64,000 nucleotides of DNA from Chrysopilus asiliformis. Lineage: Eukaryota > Arthropoda > Insecta > Diptera > Rhagionidae. Shown one piece after another: positions 1 through 9,432 of this stretch (positions are counted from its first letter, which is position 1; each line of letters opens with the position of its first letter). Location of the stretch: positions 62,469,182-62,533,181 of the forward strand of contig OZ035963.1 of the NCBI GenBank assembly GCA_964034945.1. The letters are read 5' to 3'. The notes beneath the pieces are model-generated. The model ran no database searches, was not told the DNA's origin, and saw only the letters and a list, made by a program, of their open reading frames with translations. The position numbers and the translations under genes were made by a program.

Positions 1-1
1 C

Positions 2-538
2 GTTCTCGGCGAGACAAAATACACATTCGTGGAGGGCTGCAAGAATCCTCAATCCGTGACGATCCTGATGAAGGGACCCAATCGCCACACCTTGCAACAA
101 ATCAAGGACGCAGCCAGAGACGGTCTACGTGCCATCAACAACGCTCTAGAAGACAAATGCGTTGTTCCTGGTGCCGGTGCATTTGAAATTCGTGCCTACA
201 ACGAGTTGTTCAAATACAAGGACACCGTCAAGGGAAAGATACGTTTGGGTATTCAAGCATTCGCCGAATCCCTTCTAGTCATCCCAAAGACGCTGGCCGT
301 TAATAGCGGCTACGATTCACAAGACACTATTGTGAAGTTAACAGAGGAGGATCGCTTGAATACGGAACCAATCGGTTTGGATTTATCAACTGGGGAACCA
401 ATGAAACCTACCGATATGGGCGTTTACGATAATTACATTGTAAAGAAACAAATTTTGAATTCCTGTTCAGTTATAGCAAGTAATCTATTGCTAGTTGATG
501 AGATTATGCGCGCTGGCATGACCAGTCTTAAGGGCTAA
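2..538 (+). CDS. CCT6: T-complex protein 1 subunit zeta (CCT6), C-terminal part; 5' end outside window
   Basis: Zeta subunit of the cytosolic TRiC/CCT chaperonin, which folds actin, tubulin and other substrates using ATP. The reading frame is open from base 2 and has no start here, so the gene begins upstream of the window; about 178 C-terminal residues remain, ending in a TAA at 536-538. Recognisable CCT zeta segments in order are [18 protein letters not shown], the group II chaperonin stretch VVPGAGAFE (ATP-domain side), and the tail [14 protein letters not shown]. No intron is seen in this part. Its 3' end faces the 3' end of the WRAP53 gene. Identification is by remembered family sequence and is close to certain; only the missing 5' part is unknown. 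Confidence 0.97.
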   Translation, partial: VLGETKYTFVEGCKNPQSVTILMKGPNRHTLQQIKDAARDGLRAINNALEDKCVVPGAGAFEIRAYNELFKYKDTVKGKIRLGIQAFAESLLVIPKTLAVNSGYDSQDTIVKLTEEDRLNTEPIGLDLSTGEPMKPTDMGVYDNYIVKKQILNSCSVIASNLLLVDEIMRAGMTSLKG

Positions 539-684
539 ACACGAATTCGTGTTCGCTTCACTTCACTCCAGTTTCGATTCATTTATTAATATTACTTATT
601 GAATTAACATTTTTTTTTTTGGTATTGTCTAATTATATTGTACCTCTATGTATTTACATTAATTCACGCTTTTCTCATTTGTTT

Positions 685-690
685 AATAAA
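685..690 (+). promoter_or_regulatory. Poly(A) signal AATAAA of CCT6
   Basis: A perfect AATAAA lies about 150 bases after the CCT6 stop codon, in AT-rich 3' UTR-like sequence. Confidence 0.7.
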
Positions 691-1050
691 ACGATGCATT
701 TTTATAAGAAAGTAATTAAAAAGCACGAAAGGAAACAGTTTTTTATTAAATTTTCTTAAAAATATTTCTTGGTTTTAAATTATAGGAAGGTGAAGTAGGT
801 TACGTCAATTTTTGTTGGAAAAATGCTCTAAATCTGATCAAAAATAGAAAAAAATAAGGATTTTTCAAAGAAAATCAGAATTTTTCGACCCCAATTTGAA
901 CCCAATGCAATCACTAAAAAATTCTGGTCACAACTTTTGATTTGGTTCGGTCCAAACAACATTTTTTCAGATAAGTTCGGTTTTGGTTCACTCAAATTTC
1001 AATGGTTCGATGATTTTTGCTTCGATTGTGTCTCGATAACTTCAAAGTAA

Positions 1051-1366
1051 TCATACTAATATATAAAAATGAGTTGGTGGTCTGTCTGTTCCTCTTTCAC
1101 GCAAAAACGGCTGAACCGATTGACTTGAAATTTGGCATGAATATCTGTGGTAGTTCTGGTTCCAACATAGGCATACGGAAAAGTAGCGCGAGGAGTGGGG
1201 GGAGTAAGGGGAGGGGGTAAAGTGATTTCGAAACTTAGTTTTTGCGCTATGTTACTCTTTCGCTGGGAAACTACTGATCCGATTGGCCTGAAGTTTAGCT
1301 CCAACATAGACCATCAAAAAAAAAATTGAAAAAACTTAACCCGGCAACGACGGGTATGCAAGCTAG
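1051..1366 (+). mobile_element. Non-autonomous Helitron-like element (~316 bp)
   Basis: Starts with TC (1051) directly after an A and ends with CTAG (1363-1366) directly before a T, as expected for a Helitron inserted between A and T. A hairpin ACCCG (1339-1343) / CGGGT (1351-1355) with a 7-base loop sits 7 bases before the CTAG end, the classical Helitron 3' signal. The interior resembles insect Helitrons with a phrase like AACGGCTGAACCGATT, present twice in diverged form. There is no coding capacity and no terminal inverted repeat. Family assignment is from structure and memory. Confidence 0.75.
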
Positions 1367-1549
1367 TTTCCGATAAATGGAAGTTTTGGAAATTTCTGGA
1401 CAAGCTGTAGTAAATCAAGTTTACTTCACACCATGCTAGGATATTGATTTAAAATACAAATTTAAAAAACTCAACTTATAATTCAATAAAAAAAGCATAC
1501 AAATTTTTGAAATAACAATAAATTCAAATTAAAACTTTTTTCTTAAAAA

Positions 1550-4037
1550 TTATTCATTTTCATTGGATTCTCCAATCCACCAAAACGTTATGCTATTTTC
1601 ATATTTTATAACGACATCCTCCAAATTGCTATCATTATCGCTATCATCCATAAAATGATATTGACCGGAAGTGGTTGCCAAAATTGGTCGATAAGGATGA
1701 ATTCCAACGCCATTACAACAATCGTTGTGTAAATTATACTAAAATAAAGTAAACAGTGTATGTAGAATTCTTTCAAAATAATTTAAACGTGAATAATTTT
1801 TACTTTATATTCCTCGTAATTCGTTCCACCGTCTAAATTCCAGGCACGTAATAAACCCTCCGTATCACCACTGCAGAACCATTTATTTGTCGAACTAACA
1901 TCGAAGAAAATCTTTTGATTCGTTGATACATTTCTTATTAATTCATTGGCTGGAGTTGTGTAATTTCTCAAATCCCATTCGAATATTCGATTATCTTTCC
2001 GTGCACCGCTAAAAATACTTTCTCCATTACTGGAATATTTGATGTAAGTAACACCGCCGCTGTGCTCCTTTAAACTGATAATGGGGCCCAAGGAAGTCAC
2101 TCGCAAATCGTACAAATTTACACAGCAATTCCATGAGCCAGTCGCAATTAGATCGTTGTTCGAGTAATGAGTTGCTATCGTAGAACAGGCTTGTTTTATC
2201 GGAATCTGCGTGTAGTTACGACCGGGCCTTGAATATTTTACAAGTTATTGATTGTTTTTATAGTATTTAGTAGCCTTCTTCTGGCGACTGTCAGTGACCG
2301 ATGACTTATTCGATCTCGGTCACAACATTTTCATGTTTTCCGAGTATAATTCCCCATGCCTTGCATCTCGCTGAATTGAGATTTGAAAACCTCATTTCAA
2401 TTATCACGGAAAAAATCACCGCAAAATTATAATTTTTTGTGCCAAAATCGCTGTACAGATTGTGACAACGCCAGAATAAGGGTATAAGTTTAGCTTACAA
2501 ATTTGTTTGGAATATTTTTAGTGATTTCTTGTATCCACCGATTATTTTCTCTCCGTCTGATGTAAAACTAAGCGATATTGCGGCCTCAACTTCATCAACC
2601 GCGTCGTACCCTCGATAGGAACATCGCAAATCTCCATTAAATGCGTCCCACATTTGGATTGGCTCATGTTGTCTTGACGCTATCCAGCTGTAAAATGGAT
2701 TTTCAGTTTGAAAACATCAGAAAAACAATACTCTATATGAGAACATTCCGAATTTCCTTCATTTGTATAGGGGAGGAGGAATGAGTGGTCCGATTGGATT
2801 TTAATGTAGGCAAGAGTTATGTGAAAACATATTCGAAACACATTTTGCCTTTATAAATTTTTCGATACGACACACCGTTTTCGAGAAAATCGCAAAAAGA
2901 TGTTTCATTCAAGAATTTAGGCTTGCTATATAGATTCTCATATAGAATATAAAAGTGAAGTGCTATCAACAATGTTGTTAATTTACCAGCAGGTATCTGG
3001 GTCGTTGCTATTCATAAATGGATACCAACATAAATCGTAAACTGTTCCTCCTTCTTTAATATGCACAGCAGTTTTTAGTTTATCTAAACGTCGACTGGTA
3101 GAAATGGTTTCATTTCTGTACAGATCGGTGGGTAATTCAATTACGTGCATACCTAGAAGTATTTTTTTTTTGTTAAATTTATTAAATATTTTCGAATTCC
3201 TATTACCATCCATATTGATTGGTGCTAGAATACAAGTTCCATCGGGAGACCAAATACAGCCCCTTGTATACTGCTGTTTATCTTTAATGCTTGGCCACAA
3301 ACGACGTGAAAGTTCAAGCATTGTATTTCCTTGAAAATATTTGGACTCATCTACGGCTGGGATCTTTGATTCCACTTCTGCCGGCTTATCATTTTCTGGT
3401 CTATCCTTTGTTTCATCTTCTTTTACATCAGTTTCATCTCGTTCCTGCCTTTCTGTTGACCCCATTTCACAATCATTTACCTGACCAGGTGGTTCCAATT
3501 CTACTGTAATCTGAAAGTCGGGCTTCATTTCGATATCTGGAGGTGGAGATGGGGTTTCCATAGAATCTGTTTCCATCCTTTCGCAGACATTTCGAACTAA
3601 AAATGAATTCAATTTTGTTACTGTACTTTACTGAAATATAGATTCAGATTTTTTATTACTATTGAAAGGATTCAAATACATTTTCGTATAAATTATAAAT
3701 AAATTTAATGTAAAACTATTTTGAATCTAGACCACTATCCAAAAAACGACTGGAATCAAAACCAAAGCTCAACTTGTTTAATATTCCGTTTAACGGTAAT
3801 TTTTTTTAAATAAAGTAGTGTTGTTTTTAACTGTTTTTGTACAAGCACTTTAAACATTTATTTGACGTTGTTAAAACTGTTCAATGTGATTGTTGATAAA
3901 ACAAAAGCATTAAATTTCAACTCACCATTTTTAGGAATGAGGTCTTCTATAACGAATTTTTCATTAAGAGATATATTGCTGAGTATTTCTATTTTCGGAT
4001 GCCCGTTTCCGAGCTCAGCTTCCGTGGTTTCCTCCAT
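1550..4037 (-). CDS. WRAP53: Telomerase Cajal body protein 1 homologue (WD repeat protein WRAP53/TCAB1/WDR79)
   Basis: WD40 protein that binds the CAB box of scaRNAs and, in vertebrates, telomerase RNA, and brings them to Cajal bodies. Six coding exons in transcript order: 4037-3926, 3596-3207, 3152-2987, 2687-2499, 2227-1804, 1738-1550. They join in frame to 1470 nt, giving 489 residues (human about 548). All introns are GT-AG. The N-terminus is acidic and low in complexity (to about residue 120). The WD40 part follows, with YTRGCIWSPDG, VYDLCWYPF, QMWDAFNGDLRCSY, FSGARKDNRIFEWDLR and STNQKIFFD, all close to the vertebrate protein. The start is the first ATG of exon 1 (4035-4037). Introns 3 and 4 each carry a MITE. 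The tail after the last repeat contains an Asp/Asn-rich run. Insect WRAP53 role in telomeres is unclear because dipterans lack telomerase; the scaRNA role is the likely one. Confidence 0.94.
2272..2483. mobile_element. MITE in WRAP53 intron 4 (family 'TTCTGGCG')
   Basis: Imperfect terminal inverted repeats: left end AGCCTTCTTCTGGCG, right end the reverse complement of CCCTTATTCTGGCGTTGTCA. The same terminal motif bounds a shorter element at 39406-39503 in the cabeza intron. It has no coding capacity. Confidence 0.5.
2732..2946. mobile_element. MITE in WRAP53 intron 3, related to the 5-9 kb palindrome
   Basis: Perfect 11-bp inverted ends, TCTATATGAGA at 2732-2742 and its complement at 2936-2946. 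The interior (around 2785-2890) resembles the sequence near 7900-8010, with the shared phrase GTTTTCGAGAAAATCGC and a GTGGTC-GATTG-like stretch before it. It is therefore a dispersed relative of the large inverted repeat at 4967-8931. Confidence 0.55.
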
Positions 4038-4966
4038 CGTTTGTTAGAAACTTGTTACAAATAATGTAATTTCTCGCAGTTATTGGAAATAAAGAAAATC
4101 TAAAACAAATGTTTCAAGCACAAAATTGGAAATAATGAAACTGTCACAACACAGACTTCATTTGAGGATATATTTACCATTTTTTTTATTTATTTTAATA
4201 TTCTACAAGTTAAATACAAACCGAACAGCAGCTAAACTTCAGCAACTGCATGACAAACTGACTTCCTCTCTTTCTCCCACATCATTGCACCTCGCTTGCA
4301 CTAGTCGTGTTGTTGTGTTGTTTGAACAACAGATTTTGTTTACCGGCAAACTCGCAATGAATGAGGATGATTGGGAAATTTAAGTCGTTTGCAAAAGCAA
4401 TACTTGCAAAAATAGCTAGTCGTGTGTAAGATTGTCAGAAAAATGGGGTGCCACGTAAACGATTCCAATTTGTTCATTATTTTCGAAAATTATTTCAGAG
4501 ATATTTCATAAAAAACAACTTTTCACAGCTTTTGCAATCCTTGCAAAACATGAAATAGCAGGCGAAAGGGAAAAGTCCTAAATATTATACATATTCTCTT
4601 CCAAAGTATTTACAATCGTGTTGTTTGTAAAAATGAATTTAGATTTGGCGACCTTAAATTTGGAAAAGTCAAAAAAATGCATGAAATTTCTTTGTCGAAA
4701 TCTCTGTGGTAATAAGTTAAAGTAGCTTAAGTCGAGTTTCAGGGGAAATCCCTTAAAATCGAATCACTATCCAAATAAAAAAAATATGTGTCGGATATTT
4801 GTGTCAAATTTCATACAAAAAGGATTTTTGACCGTTATTCGCTATCTTTTACCATTATCGAGATATTCTCATTAAAAATGTAGCTCAAGAACATTTAAAA
4901 AAACACGCATCTTGAAGCAAAAATAGTAAGGCAGGCTTAAAGGGCTGTGTGCATTCAAGCATAAAT
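4038..4966. other. Upstream region of WRAP53; no gene seen
   Basis: Holds the presumed WRAP53 promoter just above 4037 and AT-rich spacer. No TATA box, repeat or coding exon could be supported. Confidence 0.5.
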
Positions 4967-7900
4967 GTTTGAAACTATTTTTGTATTAGTTTAAAAAAGG
5001 TTTTACTACAAATAAAATTCACTCTATATCAACAGTTTATGATTTTTATTAATTTTTATTTATTATATAACTGGTAGAAAAACATTCAGAAAAAGTGCAC
5101 ACATTCGGGAAAAATCGAAATAACTTTTTTTTGGGGCAATTTTTCAAAAATCTGAGAAATACCACTAAACTCCCATTCCACCCCTTTCAGAAACTGCTTT
5201 CGGACCGAAAAAATTCACTTCCGGTGAGGAGTTATGCCACGCAAAAGGGGTACATGTACAAAAAAAAATTATCATCATTTTCAATTATAGTACCTTATGA
5301 AATTCCCCTCTTGACAACTAAAGAAATTCCCGCCAAAATGAAAATAAATTAAATTTGCAATTTTCCAAACTTTGAGTGGAGGAAAATGCTTCGTTTTTAT
5401 GCGTATCTATTTTGCAGGTATTTTCCCGGAAAACAGGTAACAGATCTGTGAAGAAAACAGCCTGGGAACGACAAAAATCATGGAAAATCTGACGGTGGCC
5501 ACAGAAGGGGAAATTATTTTTTTAATTTTCCTGTTTTCTTCCCATTTAATGGATTAAATTACATAGAAATTGGCATTTTCAAAGCGAATTTGCATTTTCA
5601 GATCAAATCCCACAATTTGAAATAAAAATCTTTCGATAAACTATAAAAACTTATTGAATGAAATCAAGTTTACATTCGAAGTCCATTTGCTTATTTTCCC
5701 ATGTGAAAATTTCTTCGATTTTTTTAACGAAATTTTTTGATTTTCCAAACGACTTTAGCTAGAGATCTGAAATTTTGCACAAATGCAAGTAACGTAAAGA
5801 GAAAGAATTGGTAAAAAAATGGGAAAAATCGGATAACTCCTTCCCTCCTTCCCGCTGAAAATTGAAGTTTTTGGCGATTTTCTCGAAAACGGTTCGGTTT
5901 ATCAAAAAAGTTGCAAACATAAAAGTGTTTACAATGTAATTTCACATAATTCGGCCATACATCAAAATTCAATCTGACCACTCTTTCCCCCTTTTTTACA
6001 TTTTTCAATAAAATTTCTGCCACTACGGGCTAGTTTTCGGTTCATAACACGAAAACTCTTTGAAATACCACCTTTATGTCTTCAAAAAAGTTGTAGAGAA
6101 TTGTATTTAGCATCTAATAGTAAAAAGTTGCATTAAAAAAAGTAACCAAAAAAGGAGTTTTCTCGAATTTACCGAATCTTTTCCTCGTCCTGAAAAAAAT
6201 TGTATGAAATTTTTTTCTCGCGATCCATTTTTTGAAAATTTCAGACAATTTCTCTACATTTTGCTATAAAGAGTGTGCATCTACGATAAACAGGTCAAAA
6301 GATATGAATTTTTGAAAAAAATGATTTCAGGCAAATCTGCAATGGAAAAAATCTTCGAAGAAAATCGAAAATCTTTGAGCGACATAAAACATCATAAATG
6401 TCGGTTGGTTGAATTTATGATATATGGGTGAATTATGTAAAATTGTATTCTAAACACTTTTCTGTTTGCATTTTTTTTTATAAACCGAACCGTTTTCGAG
6501 AAAATCGCCAAAAACTTAAATTTTCAGCGGGAAGGGGGGAAGGAGTTATCCGATTTTTCCCATTTTTTTACCAATTCTTTCTCTTTACGTTACTTGCATT
6601 TGTGCAAAATTTCAGATCTCTAGCTAAAGTCGTTTGGAAAATGAAAAAAATTCGTTAAAAAAATCGAAGAAATTTCCACATGGGAAAATAAGCAAATGGA
6701 CTTCGAATGTAAACTTGATTTCATTCAATAAGTTTTTATAGTTTTTCGGAAGATTTTTATTTCAAATTGTGGGATTTGATTAGAAAATGTAAATTCGCTT
6801 TGAAAATGCCAATTTCCATGTAATTTTATCCATTAAATGGGGAAAAAACAGGAAAATTAAAAAAATAATTTCCCCTTCTGTGGCCACCGTCAGATTTTCG
6901 CTGATTTTCGTCGTTCCCAGACCGTTTTCTTTCAGACCTTTCAACTGTTTTTCGGCAAAATACCTGCAAAATATATACGCATAAAAACGAAGCATTTTCC
7001 TGCTTTCAAAATTTGGAATATTGCAAATTTAATTAATTTTCATTTTGGCGGGAAATGTCGAGAGGGGAATTTCTTATGTCACCAGGCTGAAAGTCTAATC
7101 TCCATTAGTATAATTTGATGGATAACAGCGCCATCTATTGAGTTAATTTATTTTTTATTTTCTAATTCCGGATTTTTCCGTCAAACTAGCCGTCTAGGAA
7201 ATATTCGCGGGAAAAGTGAAATTTTTATTTCTTTTTCATATAAACCTCTATTTCCTGTGGATTTCTTGATTTTCACGAGGAAATTTTTGTTTTGTGATTC
7301 TCCAAGCGAATAAAATTAAAGATGCGAAATTTTGCACAAATGCATATTTCGTAGAGCAAAAATTTGCAAAACTCCTTCCTTATACGCAGTTTTAAATTTC
7401 AGTTTCCCGTGATTTTTTCGAAAACGACACGTCAAATCGAAAAATTTGCACAGAAAAAAGTGTTTAGAATACAATTTTACACAATTTTTCCATATATCAT
7501 AAATTCAACCGACTCATATTTATAGTCATTTATGGCGTTCAAAGATTTGACAATTTCAGATTTGCTGGAAACGATATTTCTTTCAAAGTTCATATCTTTT
7601 GACCTGTTTCTCGTAGAAGTACACTACTTACAGCAAAATAGAAGTAAATTAGCTGAAGTGTTCAAAAAAAGTATTGTGAGAAAAAAATTTCATACAAATT
7701 TTTTCACGGCGAGGAAAAGATTCGGTAAATTCAAAAAAACTCCTTTTCTGGTCATTTATTTTAATGAAATTTTTTACTGTTAGACGTCAAACACAATTTT
7801 CTACAATTTCTTTAAAGACATAAAGGTGGTATTTCAAACTGTTTTCATGTTATGAACCGAAAACTAACACATAGTGGCAGAAAACCGCTAGAAAAATTTA

Positions 7901-8931
7901 AAAAGGGGGGAAAGAGTGGTCAGATTGAATTTTGGCATATGGCCGAATTATCTAAAATTACATTGTAAACACTTTTCTGTTTGCAACTTTTTTGATAAAC
8001 GGAACCGTTTTCGAGAAAATCGCCAAAAACTTCAATTTTCAGCGGGAAGGAGGGAAGGAGTTATCCGATTTTTCCCATTTTTTTACCAATTCTTTCTCTT
8101 TACGTTACTTGCATTTGTGCAAAATTTCAAATCTCTAGCTAAAGTCGTTTGGAAAATCAAAAAATTTCGTTAAAAAAATCGAAGAAATTTTCACATGGGA
8201 AAATAAGCAAATGGACTTCGAATGTAAACTTGATTTCATTCAATAAGTTTTTATAGTTTATCGAAAGATTTTTATTTCAAATTGTGGGATTTGATCTGAA
8301 AATGCAAATTCGCTTTGAAAATGCCAATTTCTATGTAATTTAATCCATTAAATGGGAAGGAAACAGGAAAATTAAAAAATTAATTTCCCCTTCTGTGGCC
8401 ACCGTCAGATTTTCCATGATTTTTGTCGTTCCCAGGCTGTTTTCTTCACAGATCTGTTACCTGTTTTTCGGGGAAATACCTCCAAAATAGATACGCATAA
8501 AAACGAAGCATTTTCCTCCACTCAAAGTTTGGAAAATTGCAAATTTAATTTATTTTCATTTTGGCGGGAATTTCTTTAGTTGTCAAGAGGGGAATTTCAT
8601 AAGGTACTATAATTGAAAATGATGATAATTTTTTTTTGTACATGTACCCCTTTTGCGTGGCATAACTCCTCACCGGAAGTGAATTTTTTCGGTCCGAAAG
8701 CAGTTTCTGAAAGGGGAGGAATGGGAGTTTAGTGGTATTTCTCAGATTTTTGAAAAATTGCCCCAAAAAAAAAGTTATTTCGATTTTTCCCGAATGTGTG
8801 CATTTTTTCTGAATGTTTTTCTACCAGTTATATAATAAATAAGAATTAATAAAAATCATAAACTGTTGATATAGAGTGAATTTTATTTGTAGTAAAACCT
8901 TTTTTAAACTAATACAAAAATAGTTTCAAAC
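4967..8931. repeat. ~4 kb nested inverted repeat (foldback-like composite element)
   Basis: The outer arms are inverted copies: 4967-~6190 pairs with ~7700-8931 about a centre near 6949. The outer ~600-900 bases are nearly identical: the 73-residue conceptual stretch around 5131-5349 differs at one residue from its mirror at 8548-8766. The middle is more diverged. Inside the left half a second palindrome is centred near 6191, with arms ~5300-6190 and ~6192-7080. A third, much diverged copy of the arm lies at ~7280-7540. A short unrelated insert is at ~7085-7280. The arms contain no recognisable transposase. Open frames within the arms mirror each other and look non-coding. One transcript across the unit would fold into a very long duplex. 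An intronic relative is at 2732-2946. Confidence 0.85.
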
Positions 8932-9432
8932 AAAAATCTGTGTGGTAAATATCTGTGGTGAATTTTCTAAATATTGTAGCAAAGACTCGAACCGAGGTGA
9001 ATTTAGCACAATGAATTTAGCTGCCTTCACACAGCCGGCTTAAAGAGTTTAATTTTTTATTTTATTCACATTTTATTAGCTGATTTTTCAAATGTAGACT
9101 ACTTTTCAATGGACCCGGTATCAATTTTTAAGCAATTTTTATGTGAATTTTCGGAGAATGTATCTATTGCGTAAAAACAAATAAATTTGTTTAAAAAAGT
9201 GGTTTTAAATATGTTTTGAAACAATTTCCAGTATGAAAATCGTCTTGAAAAAAACAGAAACAAAATTTTCGAAAATGAACCATTCATAAAATTCATTTTG
9301 GTGCGCCATTTGCATTTATAGGATATATTCGAAATTATACCATTGGCACCTGTCACTCTTTGTTATTAATTCAACAACAAGTCAGTGATTGTTATTCTGG
9401 CTTTTTTTAAAAGTTTGTTTCCAGCTTGCTGT
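8932..9432. other. Spacer with a tRNA-like B-box motif; no gene seen
   Basis: On the minus strand, 9002-8984 reads like a Pol III B box (GGTTCGAGTC), as in tRNA-derived SINEs, directly outside the large palindrome. A full tRNA or SINE cannot be shown. The rest is AT-rich and looks non-coding; it must hold the promoter of the following gene. Confidence 0.3.

Larger units (their letters stand above)
539..1549. other. Intergenic stretch between convergent CCT6 and WRAP53
   Basis: Holds the CCT6 3' UTR and the Helitron remnant at 1051-1366. No other coding sequence is supported. Short open frames on both strands at 1017-1307 lie inside the mobile element and are judged non-coding. Confidence 0.7.

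Noticed and set aside
1017..1307. Open frames on both strands within the Helitron
   Set aside because: Non-autonomous element with no Rep/helicase motifs.
5095..8766. Open frames of 70-100 codons inside the palindrome
   Set aside because: They occur as mirror-image pairs because the arms are duplicated, have low-complexity Phe/Lys-rich content and match no transposase.
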